NCBI GenBank assembly: GCA_013407085.1
Contig: JACCGJ010019629.1
Location: forward strand, 27,612-91,611
Length of the DNA: 64,000 nucleotides
DNA from: Atriophallophorus winterbourni
Taxonomy: Eukaryota; Platyhelminthes; Trematoda; Plagiorchiida; Microphallidae
Reading direction: 5' to 3'
The position numbers and the translations under genes were made by a program. The notes under the pieces are model-generated. The model worked only from the letters and a program-made list of their open reading frames with translations, searched no databases and had not been told where the DNA came from. Shown here piece by piece: positions 10,278-19,935 of the stretch; position 1 is the stretch's first letter, and every line of letters begins with the position of its first letter.

Positions 10278-10323
10278 TCTACTCGTGGAGCCAGCCGCAC
10301 AAAAGTTAAGTAAAGTAGTAAGT
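10278..10323 (+). other. RTE copy B 3' end and tail
   Basis: Short 3' untranslated region ending in a run of AAGT/AAAGT units (aagttaagtaaagtagtaag). RTE elements usually end in short tandem repeats rather than poly(A). It directly precedes the right target duplication. Confidence 0.75.
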
Positions 10324-10337
10324 AAGCCCGTGGTTTC
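10324..10337. repeat. Target-site duplication of RTE copy B, right
   Basis: Perfect 14-bp match to 2812-2825, following the RTE copy B tail and preceding the resumed RTE copy A sequence. Confidence 0.93.
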
Positions 10338-10850
10338 AGAAAGTGGTCTGTAAATTCGCGAACAGAAAATGTTCCAACATGTTCAGCGCGGTCTTTTCTA
10401 AAGCTGGGATTGACAGACGGAGAGTTGTTAAGAATGGATGGGGGAGGGGAAGGGTCAGAAACAGTTTGAAGAGTAGGGCCAGCAGTAGCTTGTTTTCGCT
10501 TACCCGCCCTGCTGTATGCAGCAGGTAAGGCGACCCTGTTTATCGTGCGCGACGGCCGATGCACTATGGATTTGGGTTTCGTAGTAATAGTCATGGTCAT
10601 GGTTGTATGCGGGCTGGGATACTGCCCATGCCTAGACAGGAGAACAATTAGGGTTCTCGACCAAAGCCTTTGGCTAAAAAGCCTGACTCACAAGGCAGCG
10701 GGTTAGGTTGAGACCGTGTTCGTCTGACCTCTATCCATTGACCTTCCTGGTATGAGTGACTCTGAAGGTGCTCGGAGAGCACCACCCAGCATAGCTCAAT
10801 GGGTCATAGAGGTGCACAAACCATCGCACCACGTTAAGGTCCAGTCTCAG
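10338..10850 (-). mobile_element. RTE copy A, 5' portion (N-terminus and leader)
   Basis: Minus-strand 5' end of RTE copy A, separated from its body by RTE copy B. Residues at 10338-10600 read KPKSIVHRPSRTINRVALPA and end VREFTDHFLK, which joins in frame with the fragment left of 2812. A leader carrying the motif TGTCTAGGCATGGG lies upstream (10600-10850). The N-terminal segment is proline-rich and basic, of unknown function. Confidence 0.82.
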
Positions 10851-10903
10851 CGCGATGGAAGAGGTCAGAATAACATGGTCTGAACTCAACCCGCTGCCTT
10901 GTG

Positions 10904-11383
10904 GCACAGATGTGCAATCGTGCAGCATTTCTGTGCTGTGCGGCTAACATAGTGCAAAATAGATTGGTTAACGGTCGTTGGCTGCATGCTGAAACACGCT
11001 GGAGTCACACTACCATTTCTATTTCTATCCCCCCTCATATCTGTCTAGGCCGTGGCAACCTGACAGTATCTTAGCCCACGTGCAGTCTCTAACTGTGCGG
11101 CACTTTGCCTGGATCAGGCTTGTGCTTTCATACCGTACCATATTGCACGGATGTGCAATCATGCAGTACTTCTGTGCTGTGTGGCTAACACCGTGCTAAA
11201 TTGATTGGCCACCGGTAGTGAGCTGCATGCTGAAACAGGCTGGAGTCTCACTACCATTTTATTTTATTTTTCGTATCTGTCTAGGCCTGGGCAACCTGAC
11301 AGTATCTCAGCCCACGTGCAGTATCTTACTGTACGGCACTTTGCCTGGTTCAGGCTTGTGCTTTAATACAATACCGTACCATA
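10904..11383 (+). repeat. Dimeric repeat element (two ~240-bp units)
   Basis: Two direct units, 10904-11144 and 11145-11383, each starting gcac(a/g)gatgtgcaatc. The pair is flanked by a 6-bp duplication cttgtg (10898-10903 and 11384-11389), so it behaves as one inserted element within the leader of RTE copy A2. Each unit carries GCTGCATGCTGAAACA and GCTGGAGTC; in unit 2 these lie between the arms GGTAGTGAG and CTCACTACC. Partial copies lie at 19725-19935, 34256-34451 and 56205-56275. Confidence 0.75.
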
Positions 11384-11484
11384 CTTGTGGGTCGGGCTTT
11401 AGCCAAAGGCTTTGGTCGAGAACCCTAATTGTTCTAATTGTCTAGGCATGGGCGACTTGGAAGTATCCCAGCCCGCATACGATC

Positions 11485-11843
11485 ATGATTATAACTATAA
11501 AACCCAACTCCGTACTGCATCGGCCGTCGCGCACGATAAACAAGGTCGCCTTACCTGCTGCTTACAACAGGGTGGGTAAGCGAAAACAAGCTACTGATGG
11601 CCCTACTCTTCAAAATGTTTATGACCCTTCCCCTCCTCCATCCACTCCGCCTGTCAATCCCAGCCTTAGAAAAGACCGCGCTGAACATGGAACATTCTCT
11701 ATTTGCAAATATACAGATCACTTTCTTAAAACACGGACCTCTGTTAACATCGGAGTTGTGAATGTCAGAACTCTCAGACAAATAGGCGACGCAAAAAGCT
11801 CCGATATTGTTGTTTTAAGGGAAGATATGAATGCCAGACTGGG
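11485..11843 (+). pseudogene. RTE copy A2 N-terminus with internal endonuclease deletion
   Basis: Plus-strand frame homologous to the start of RTE copy A (HRPSRTINKVALPAAYN). After NVRTLRQIG the frame jumps in frame to AKSSDIVVL and DMNARLG, so roughly 120 residues of the endonuclease, present in copy A, are missing. It ends at the Gypsy-2 LTR at 11844. Confidence 0.82.
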
Positions 11844-11999
11844 TGTTGTAGTACAGAATGAATAAGCAGCCACACGGTTAGAAGACAACGCCTGATTTTA
11901 ATGCTTTAATCGACTAGAAAATTCTAGTATACAAAGCTGCAAAAGAAGAGTGCAATAGATGAGACGTGACAGTTATGATCAAAGTTTACGTATACAACA
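11844..11999 (-). repeat. Gypsy-2 3' LTR
   Basis: A 156-bp segment with TG...CA ends (tgttgtag...tacaaca) next to the end of the Gypsy-2 integrase. The sense strand just inside carries a purine tract GGGGAGAATG, a candidate polypurine tract. Like the Gypsy-1 LTR it holds a CTAG..GATTAAAGC block. No second LTR is present to the right. Confidence 0.7.
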
Positions 12000-12017
12000 T
12001 GGCATTCTCCCCAACCG

Positions 12018-13187
12018 TCAAACTTCTCGCGTTCTAAGATTATGTGGTCTAACTCTTTGTTGCTGGGATATCAATTGATCCACGTTACATCTCGGTGTCG
12101 CGTCTGAATTCTCGACCGGTTCGTTCGATGTAGTGTGATTGTGGGATGTAACTTCTAATGAGTGAGGTGGACTAAGATGACGAAGTGACACCGTCTCCTC
12201 ACGACCGTCAGACAAACGAATGTGGGCGTACTGGGGATTACTTTCTAACAGTTCAACTTCTGCGATCGGTTCATAATTTGATGTACGCGTATTTCTTCGG
12301 TACAGTATTGGTCCAGGCTCCATGAGCCAATGAGGAAGAGTAGTGCCGACAGGGGACTTGCGATTGTGTTTAAACATGCGCTCGTAAGGTGTTTCATTGG
12401 TAGCAGTGCACAGAAGTGATCGGATTGCGTGCAATGCATCAGGAAGCACATATTCCCAATGTTCTACAGATATGCTCCTTTCTCGCAAACACAAAGATGT
12501 TGTTTTCCACAGGGTACTATTCAAACGCTCCACTTGCCCATTACCCTGAGGGTTGTATGATGTAGTTCGACTCGTCGCTATGCCTCGAGAATGCAGAAAG
12601 GATTTGAGTTCTGTAGATATGAACGATGAACCACGATCAGAATGCACATAAGATGGCATACCGAATACAGAAAACAGTTCAATTAGTTGGGAAATAACAG
12701 TAGAGCTGGAGATATCGGGACATGGAAAAGCGAACGGAAAACGAGAAAATTCATCAACAATTGTTAATAAATAACGATTTTTGTTTGTAGAAGGGATCGG
12801 TCCTTTAAAATCCATACTCGAACGTTCGAATGAATGGGTTGCTTTGATTAGAGGTTCATTGTATGGATGGAAAAACTTGGGTTTTAATTGTGAGCAAACA
12901 GCGCACTGTCGAATAACTGTTTTTAAATCCTCGAGAGAAAAAGGCAAATTTTTTGAACGGATAAAATGGAATGTTCGAGTAATTCCGGGGTGGCACAAAG
13001 AACAATTATTTGTCTTTAATTCGGATAATGAGTGAACATTCGCACAGAAAGCACGAGATAAAGTATCGGCCACGATATTGTCAGCACCTGGTCGGTATAC
13101 TATGTCATACGAGTATTGCCAAAGTTCAATACGCCAACGCTGGATTTTATCATTTTTGATTCTGCTGGCCACTTTATTATCGAACAT
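12018..13187 (-). pseudogene. Gypsy-2 RNase H end and integrase
   Basis: A 389-codon minus-strand frame: end of RNase H (VADTLSRAFC), zinc-binding domain (CHPGITRTFHF, CAVC), then the catalytic core with SMDFKGP, HSDRGSSF and GNGQVERLN, and the YAHIRLSDGREETVSLRHLSP tail. The integrase itself is uninterrupted, and it reads through the position where Gypsy-1 has its frame break. Confidence 0.88.
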
Positions 13188-13213
13188 GAAAGCAACTGAT
13201 CTTTGATCCGTAA

Positions 13214-13687
13214 TCAGTTTAAAATGATAACCGAGAAGATAATGTTTCCATTCACGTATCGCTTCGACAATGGCGCAAGCTTCTTTCTCAACAGCTGGAT
13301 GATTGCGTTCGCTGGGGGATAAAGTTCGAGAAAAAATGCAACCGGTCGTCCGCTTTGATTGAGTGTAGCAGAGATTGCTACGTCGGAAGCATCGGTTTCA
13401 ACTACCAGGGGCACGTTGGCGTCAATCGAGAAAAGTGATGCTTGGACCAGTTCGGCCTTTAAGGTTTCATACGATGATAAGGCTTCGCCTGAAAGTGGAA
13501 AAGATTTGTTCTGAACTAGTGGATGTATCTTATCAGAAAATCTAGAAAACCACTGTGAGTAATATGTGAACATTCCGATAATCCTCTGTTGTGCTTTCAG
13601 ATCACATGGCGGCGGAAGTTTCAGTAGAGCTTCGAAGCGATCTGGGTCTGGTTTGACACTACCAGCAGATACTTCATAGCCCAACAA
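13214..13687 (-). pseudogene. Gypsy-2 RT end and RNase H start
   Basis: Minus-strand fragment with the RT thumb (QQRIIGMFTYYSQWFSRFS) and the RNase H core VVETDASDVAISATLNQ. A frame break after GRPVAFF separates it from the integrase frame. Confidence 0.82.
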
Positions 13688-14157
13688 CTTGGTTTGCCTG
13701 ACCGAGAAAATACATTGGTGCGATTTAGAGTCAGACCGTATTTTTCAACGACTTGCAGAAATTTGTTGAGGTTGACTTCGTGCTCCTTTTCGTCTCGCCC
13801 ACATATAGTAATGTTATCAACGTAAACGAACGTTCCTTGAAGAGATTCGCCACGAATTAATTCATTCATGGCACGTTGAAAACAGGCAACCCCGTTAGTT
13901 ACCCCGAAAGGGATGCGCCGGAATTGATACAAATTGCCACAAGCCTCAAACGCCGTATAGAGTCGGTCATTTCGCTTTATTGGAACCTGTTGATATGCAC
14001 TTTGTAAATCAAGTGCACTGAAGATCGCGAATTGTGAAATTTTTTCAATCAAGTCGTCGATTCTCGGCAAAGAGTACGCATCTAATAAAGTATACCGATT
14101 GATTGTCTGGCTGTAGTCAACAACCATGTGCTTTTTGTGTTTTTCATTCGTTGTCAC
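13621..14157 (-). pseudogene. Gypsy-2 reverse transcriptase core
   Basis: Minus-strand RT fragment with MVVDYSQTINRYT, ALDLQSAYQQVPI and the catalytic box YVDN at 13813-13824 (FVYVDNITICG). The same N in place of the second D occurs in Gypsy-1, so it is probably a lineage trait rather than decay. A frame break follows near 13690. Confidence 0.85.
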
Positions 14158-14292
14158 CAGAACCTGTGCTTGCCAAGGTGATTGGGAGGGTTCGATTATA
14201 TCATTGAGTAGTTTCGTGATTTCTGAACGAATAAAGAGTTCATCATCGTGACTATGTCTTCTTGACTTTGTAGATATAGGACGACAATCTCG

Positions 14293-14805
14293 TTATAAGT
14301 GAGTGAAAAGTGATGTTGGCGGTAGCAGGGCAACAGCCAAACTACAGAGAGAGAATGGTGGTTTCATTCCTTCAAACGGTATTTCGACTGATCGATGGCG
14401 TTGAAGAAAGTCGTGTCCTAGCAAAACATCGGCGCATAGATTTCGAAGAATAGATAGTTTTATGTTTTGGTAGACGTCATTTTTATGTACGAGAGACACA
14501 AAGCAATGGCCTTTCGTTTGGCTCAGCATGGAAGTAGAAGCCAATATGATTTGATTAGTAGATTCGAGGACTGGCCAGCGATTTTGTTGCACGATTGTTT
14601 CAGAAACGAAGTTTTCAGAGCTTCCGGTATCGACTAAAGCTTGTAGAGGTACACCATTGACAATTATTTGCGTAACTGCTTTGGCAAGACTGGTTGGGGC
14701 TGCAGCTGTAGTTATGGCAGAAGAAAGAAAAGGAGTAGCAAAAGACGCATGTTTCGATTTGTCACTCGAACGGCATACTTTGTGGAAATGTCCTTTTTTC
14801 CACAA
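14293..14805 (-). pseudogene. Gypsy-2 protease region
   Basis: Minus-strand fragment beginning in the second zinc knuckle (GHFHKVCRSS) and continuing into the aspartic protease with the active site LVDTGSSENFV. The LLGHDFL motif is retained downstream. Confidence 0.82.
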
Positions 14806-15347
14806 GACTTACATAGAGCATCTTTCGCAGGACACTTATAGCGCGGATGACGATCGTATCCACAAAAGAAACAATTCGTACGAGCTGCCGCCACAGTTGC
14901 CTCTGGATTATCATGATTTCGAGCAACGGTAGAATGGGTTGATTCAACAACGGCTGCACCGTAGGAACTGGGAACAGATTGGGTAAATGAAACCGCCTGT
15001 TGTTGAGCGAGATCAAGTGCTTTCGCCTGATTGAAAGCGGATTTCACATCAAGTGATTTATGTTCTAATAATCTTTGACGAATAGAGCTGGAAATTAGTC
15101 CGCTTATGAAAGCGTCACGAATAGCGTCTTCTTGATTCTGCTCCGCGCTAACAGCTTTAAAATTACAATCCTTTGCCAAATTACGGAGCTTCTGCATGAA
15201 GTGGTCGAGATTTTCAGCGTGGGATTGTTTACAAGTAGCAAGTGTTCATGCAGTGATAATTTCTCTTATGTCTTTCTTTGAGTTGTGCGAGAAAGTATTA
15301 AACTATTTCAAGGGTGTGGGACATTAAAAAGTTATGGAACCACTGAT
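14712..15347 (-). pseudogene. Gypsy-2 Gag remnant
   Basis: Minus-strand Gag fragment ending in the first zinc knuckle (CFFCGYDRHPRYKC) and the start of the second (CKSCG). Upstream, NLDHFMQKLRNLAKDCNFKAV matches Gypsy-1 Gag. Beyond a stop near 15250 a trace (DQWFHNFL) matches the Gypsy-1 N-terminus, after which homology ends. Confidence 0.78.
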
Positions 15348-15835
15348 CTAAGGGAAGGAAACCCTTTTTCCGAACACCATCTGCCTTGCGGGTAATCCGA
15401 TTTAAGTACAGGCTTCGGGATAAAACTCCGGAGCAAAGTTTCGTGTGCGGATAGTAAATGCACCGCGCTTTCAGTCTGTCAACTCCCTGTTGCTTTTTAA
15501 GTTGTACTCGGGTGTTCAATGGCTAGTGAGGTTTCAAAATAACTCTCAGTCTTATGCTATTGTATTACCGAGACACGACGCGCCTAGGATGAAAAGTAAG
15601 CGAACTCGGGCCATAAACATACTTAATGATTTTTGTGTAGGATGTTGAAATTTAAGGACACTGATGGATGTGGGTAGTCAAGTCGTTACGATGCGCTCTT
15701 TACTAGACTACCGGGTAGATGTTGCTTAGCCTTCTGAGGTAAGTCTACCTGGGCAGGGATCCAAACCGAATAAAGTTCCCGAAGTCGATTCTACATACAG
15801 GCTTCTTTATAGAGGGCATATATATCGTAGAAGAA
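15348..15835 (+). mobile_element. RTE copy B-like 5' remnant
   Basis: Decayed leader and start of an RTE copy B relative on the plus strand. The leader blocks (TGCCTTGCGG, AGGCTTCGGGA) are followed at 15577 by translation RHDAPRMKSKR, then LRTLMDVGSQVVTMRSLLDY and SEVSLPGQGSK. Stops interrupt it. It abuts the truncated end of Gypsy-2. Confidence 0.78.
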
Positions 15836-15849
15836 AAGGATTGGTTCAA

Positions 15850-16060
15850 CCTAAAAAGCTACTAAATCTGTATAAAATTATAAACAGACACATTAGGACG
15901 AGGTGTCCACACATTGAATCAAACGTGCATTCAATCAATCATTGTGAACGAGTAGAGCGACATCCGCATGACAGCTTCCCCGGGGCTTTTACTGTCACCT
16001 ATCATTGCAAGCTTTCCTCGCCACTTCACTTGACAGCATACAAGATTAATCAGACACCAA
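15850..16060 (+). repeat. Dispersed repeat, shared with 19375-19560
   Basis: About 200 bp aligned by eye with 19375-19560, sharing CACACATTGAAT / CACACACTGAAT, CGTGCATTCAATCA / CGCATTCATTCA, GTAGAGCGACAT / GTAGAGTGACAT and GCAGCTTTTACT-like blocks. No coding potential seen; the identity of the parent element is unknown. Confidence 0.55.
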
Positions 16061-16239
16061 TATGTCTGTTTCATTTAGAGTACGAATCCAATGTGAATTC
16101 TGTTCTACTGGACCCCAACCTAGGAGACAGGTTGCCCCAATCGCAACTGGCTTCACAGTCAAAGCCTTCATCTGCTTGAACCAAGCCAGATTCTCATCAT
16201 CCTTACAATGATAACATTTCATTGGGGAAAAATATCATT

Positions 16240-17290
16240 TCCCATTCGCAATACGTGGCCTAACCAGCGAATATGCCTTTTAAATTGTTTTCCGATTTAT
16301 ACGTCGTTGCCGAAAATTCAATTATTGATAGTCGCGTTACTTATCCGATTGTGCCAAGTTGCAGCAATAAAACGGAAACAGCGATTGTCGAAGGCATGCA
16401 GACGTCTTATTTCTTCCTTTTCCAGTGTTCACGTTGTATGTCTCTACAGTAAAACTGCGTGAACTGTTGCTAATAAACTCTGCCTTGTGCTTTGGAGACA
16501 AGCTTCTTTGACATCACGGACAACCCAAGTTACGCAAGCTACCGTAACTCTGGAGATGCGATTTAAAATCTTATTTAAACGCGTTGCTACTAACGCAACT
16601 ACTCAAATAGGTAAAACAGTCTACAGTCACAGTTTCCTCGATATTGAGGTTTAGCGCTGTTTTGATCGGATTAATATCCTATAACAGAACATTGCATATC
16701 GAAGGATGGTGTGATACTACAATGTCGGTCTAAATTAGACTGACCATCCATATAGGAATTGAAGAGTATAAGTACGTCGTCGGCATAATCTAAATGAAAA
16801 GTTTCTTGTCGCAACCTATCTGCGTACCTGTTATCGGGATGCCTCCATTATAACGTCAAATAAAAATTGCAAACAATGGTGAAAATGGACACCATTGCCG
16901 AACACAGTAGGAAAGTTGGCTGACTGTCTATTTTACACCCTAACAGGCACAGAACTATCGGAATAAAGCGCCTGAAATATGTTCACGTTCATTTGGAGGA
17001 CCTTTCTGCCGACTCAAGAGCGTCGTTAACACCAAGAAAGATCGTTACAGTGGGTTACCTATAAGCGTGGCGATGTTCTTGGGCTTGCTGAAGCGTAAAT
17101 ATATGGCCAACACATCCTCTACCGAGACCAAATCTTTCACGAATCTGTGATTCTCTGTACTTTGAGGAGCCAGAGACATATTGATGCAAAAGCCGGGTAA
17201 TAACGTGAACAACGCTTATTACCTGCAGTTAGAGCGTGAAGTACGCACACTTTTCTTGAAAATAGGTATGATTATAGATTCTCCCGCACA
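16240..17290 (-). mobile_element. Decayed RTE copy A-family fragment (A3)
   Basis: Minus-strand remnant co-linear with 100-1240 of RTE copy A. It has the wobbling equivalent of the LRWLGHVLR block at 16245, the LYGCETW region near 16430, a YADD-like segment near 16765 (cgtcggcataatctaa), and the CVDHIFTL region near 17110. Many indels; no usable frame. It ends about 110 bp upstream of the Josephin gene. Confidence 0.72.
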
Positions 17291-17377
17291 CTGAAATGTT
17301 CCGATTAATTTTTACCCTTTATCTTTTTATTAGATTTTTGCAATTATCTTTTGCTAAATGATAATGACATTTTTCTT

Positions 17378-17392
17378 TTTTCACCTAACAAG
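17378..17392 (+). promoter_or_regulatory. Candidate 3' splice (or trans-splice) acceptor before the Josephin start
   Basis: A pyrimidine tract (tttttcttttttcacctaac) ending in AAG then CAG lies 10-20 bases upstream of the ATG at 17404. Flatworms both splice leader introns and add spliced leaders in trans; either would fit. Inference from sequence context only. Confidence 0.45.
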
Positions 17393-17403
17393 CAGATTTT
17401 ACC

Positions 17404-17958
17404 ATGATCTATCATGAAAAACAATCAAAAATGTTGTGCTGTCTCCATTCACTGAACAATTTATTCCAAGATCGAATATTTTCCAAGCAGTCTTTAGACG
17501 AGATCGCCTTCAGTTTGGACTCTCATCGGATCCTGAATCCCCATCGAAATTTTCTCGGTTTGGGGAATTATGATGCGAATGTACTGGTCGTGGCACTTCA
17601 ACAGTGCGGATACGACATTGTTTGGTGTGATAAGCGTAAATCCGTGCGAGACCATCATTTGAACTTTGCAAACATTTTTGGCTTCATTTTAAACACGCTC
17701 AGTCGGCGTCGTTTGCTTTCCATTCCACTTCCGTCGCATGGGAGTCATTGGATCCCACTCAAGCGCATTTCGCATGACGGGCAGAGCTCCTATTACAACC
17801 TCGATTCCAAATTGAAAGAACCCATCCCGATTGCTTGTACCGATGAAGAATTCACAGATTACCTCGAAACGCGACTTCGTGAATTTCCGGAAACGCAGCT
17901 GTTATTCGTTGTATCCACTGAAGTTTTGCAAGAAAGGACGTGGACATTTGATGTATGA
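17404..17958 (+). CDS. JOSD2: Josephin-domain ubiquitin protease (JOSD1/2-like)
   Basis: A 184-residue cysteine protease consisting of a single Josephin domain, close to the length of human JOSD2 (188) and shorter than ataxin-3. The catalytic residues are in place: C12 in LCCLHSLNN, H115 in SHWIPLKR and N132 in YYNLDSKL, with Q7 as the likely oxyanion residue in HEKQSKMLC. Such enzymes cleave ubiquitin chains in the cytosol. The frame is open without introns; ATG 17404 fits the family start. AATAAA signals follow at 18119 and 18172. It lies between old retroelement fragments with no partner gene nearby. JOSD1 versus JOSD2 cannot be settled by eye, and an intronless retrocopy is possible, but the intact triad argues for function. 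Confidence 0.92.
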   Translation: MIYHEKQSKMLCCLHSLNNLFQDRIFSKQSLDEIAFSLDSHRILNPHRNFLGLGNYDANVLVVALQQCGYDIVWCDKRKSVRDHHLNFANIFGFILNTLSRRRLLSIPLPSHGSHWIPLKRISHDGQSSYYNLDSKLKEPIPIACTDEEFTDYLETRLREFPETQLLFVVSTEVLQERTWTFDV

Positions 17959-18745
17959 TCCCATCGTTATTCGCATCACTTCAATCTAGGCTGTGATTTC
18001 GACTATTTACATCTTTTAAGTACTTTCTTTTCCACGATAATACCGCCTTTTCGGTCTTGTCTCATAGGATCTGGAATATTTTCAAAACCTTTCTGATATT
18101 GTTTTCTGTAATCTCGATAATAAACACTCCATGACGATATCTCACAAGTGTTTTTCGCTCAATTAAAAACAAATAAAGGTAGCAGTTTAACCAGCCGCAA
18201 AAAACGTAAAAAGAAGTTGATAAGCGCGACCATTAGTCTTCCGCGTTGTACTACCTCCATGTCTTCGTCTTAGACCTTTACGATCAAATAAACGCATCTC
18301 AAACCTAGAAATGTGACCTTGTCTTGCGATTAATTCAAGTACCAATATGTGTGTACACCAGAAAATATGATTGTTTAAGTATCCGAACAATAGAATGGGT
18401 ATTTAAATCTAATCAACATCTTCAAATAAATGGTGTTATAATATCGAAATGCATGACGAAGCGTGGTATTATTGCTACCCATTTGTGTATGATAAATCGA
18501 CTTTCAAACGTTAGTTTAACTCCATGTTTAGTTCAATTTTATGTACACAGCAATCACACGTCACGGTCTGGTATTCCGATCGGATTGTTGACAGCATTTA
18601 GGTGAGGCTCTTCTGTAAGTTTATCACAACCAACCTGGTTCAACCGTACGGTCGTAGCTAACGTTTGCATGCGTTTACTCAGTGTTTGAACGTATTCGAA
18701 TAATATTTACTGCCACATGTCCGAATGCTGTCGTGGTATAGATAA
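17959..18745. other. Josephin 3' flank, no gene recognised
   Basis: AT-rich sequence holding the two candidate poly(A) signals of the Josephin gene (18119-18124, 18172-18177). The remainder gives only short, compositionally unconvincing frames. No repeat with another copy in the window was recognised. Confidence 0.6.
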
Positions 18746-18749
18746 TCGG

Positions 18750-19190
18750 CATGTAAATAGATTTAACCAAATTATGGACTTGGCAGCTAAACTGGCTGTA
18801 TTTGGGGATGCTTATCTCTCTGGTCGGTGTTTAAGTAATGCAACCCCCAAGTTCATGGATCAGAATTGTTGTATGCTATCAAGAAGAGTTGCGATTATAG
18901 CTTTCTTAAATTCAAGACTGCTTCCTGTAAGGAAGCTGTCGCTCTTCCCATACGCAATCCAACCCCACTTTATTTTTTCGAAGTCAGCCGATAGATTTGT
19001 GTTGGTTCTTCTCCATAGCTTAATATTTGAAATCTGTTTTTGATGATGCGACGCAAACACTTGTTGACCAAATGTTTGTAATGTGTTAGTGATGTTGTGA
19101 TATACTTTCCACGCCTCGGGTCCGTAAAGCAGGACTACGTTGATGTTGCGAACGCAGATTATATTTCGCTGTCAAAGACATTTTGAGTTA
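18750..19190 (-). mobile_element. RTE-type fragment, second lineage (D1)
   Basis: Minus-strand remnant of the C-terminal region of a different RTE lineage. After YGPEAWKVYHNI near 19110 it reads QISNIKLWRRTNT and KIKWGWIAYGKS, matching the LWQIDAED...KYRWVGHTLRKP region of the better preserved fragment at 39428-39780. Frames are broken beyond 18860. Confidence 0.72.
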
Positions 19191-19374
19191 CAAGTTGGTC
19201 GCAAATTTATGAACGCGAGCATCAGTTTGCCCATATGGCTCAGCATCACTATTTTTATCAATTACGCTTCTTCATCATCGTCTTAATCGGCGTTATACCG
19301 GTAGCAAGTGCCGAATGCTTAACTGCCATACAACCATGATAAAATCAAATCTTAGATACGATTAAGTGCGGGAC

Positions 19375-19560
19375 TTGAAGATCTACGAAAACTATATAAT
19401 ATTAAACACGAATAAGCAGATGAAATGTCTACACACTGAATAAAACGCATTCATTCAAGTTTCGTACACAAGTAGAGTGACATGAGCACAATAGCCACCT
19501 GCAGCTTTTACTACCCTGCTTTATAGCAAGCTTTGTCTCTCCAGTTAACGAAACATGATA
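19375..19560 (+). repeat. Dispersed repeat, second copy of 15850-16060
   Basis: About 185 bp aligning by eye to 15850-16060 in the same orientation. No coding potential. It lies directly before a copy of the 240-bp repeat unit. Confidence 0.5.
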
Positions 19561-19724
19561 GGCGAAAAATTCAGGGGATTCAATGCAAGACCACCACTAA
19601 TCGCTTTTTTCAAACATCCTGAAGCGTAACTGCCACTGCGATCTCGGAACTCGTGTGCCCGAGCCTGGAATATGGACTGCCGACTTTAGAAAGTTGTTAG
19701 TTAGGGTTTTGATGCCTATGCCGC

Positions 19725-19935
19725 ACACTGACGTGCAATTATGTAGTAAACTGCACTGCGCAGCTAACCGTGTTCAATTAATTTCTCACCGGTTCTGAGC
19801 TGCATATGGAAACACACCGAGTTTTCACTACATTTTTAAGTTCAACTTATATCTTTCTAGGGCTTGACAGTACCCTCACCCATTTACGCTATCACTGTGC
19901 GCCATTTGCCTGGATGAAACTAGTGACTCCGTACA
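19725..19935 (+). repeat. Diverged single unit of the ~240-bp repeat
   Basis: Matches the units at 10904-11383 (gacgtgcaattatgtagta, AGCTGCATATGGAAACACA, GCGCCATTTGCCTGGATGA). It is the most diverged of the full-length copies seen here. Confidence 0.6.

Larger units (their letters stand above)
2826..10323. mobile_element. RTE copy B: full-length insertion with 5' inversion
   Basis: A single LINE insertion bounded by a 14-bp target duplication. Reading rightwards, the 5' half is in minus orientation: RT start at 2826-2941, interrupted by Gypsy-1, then 6906-8651 coding and 8652-9165 leader. The 3' half follows in plus orientation from 9166 and ends in a short AAGT-rich tail at 10323. The two halves join inside the codons of the RT motif FRAAFDSVDR with a few bases of GCC microhomology. 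This is the classic twin-priming architecture with almost no sequence lost. Confidence 0.9.
10851..11843 (+). mobile_element. RTE copy A2, truncated 5' portion
   Basis: A second copy of the same RTE family on the plus strand, head to head with copy A. It has the leader (10851-10903 and 11390-11484) and the N-terminal frame from 11485. A dimeric repeat is inserted in the leader at 10904-11383, and Gypsy-2 cuts the body at 11844. The remaining RTE body is not seen on the other side of Gypsy-2. Confidence 0.78.
11844..15347 (-). mobile_element. Gypsy-2: degenerate Ty3/gypsy element, 5'-truncated
   Basis: A relative of Gypsy-1 on the minus strand with Gag, protease, RT, RNase H and integrase in the same order but at least four frame breaks. 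The 5' end stops within Gag near 15347, where it abuts an RTE-derived leader, so the 5' LTR and PBS are missing. An internal Gag deletion of about 40 residues relative to Gypsy-1 lies near 15300. It sits in RTE copy A2. Confidence 0.9.
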
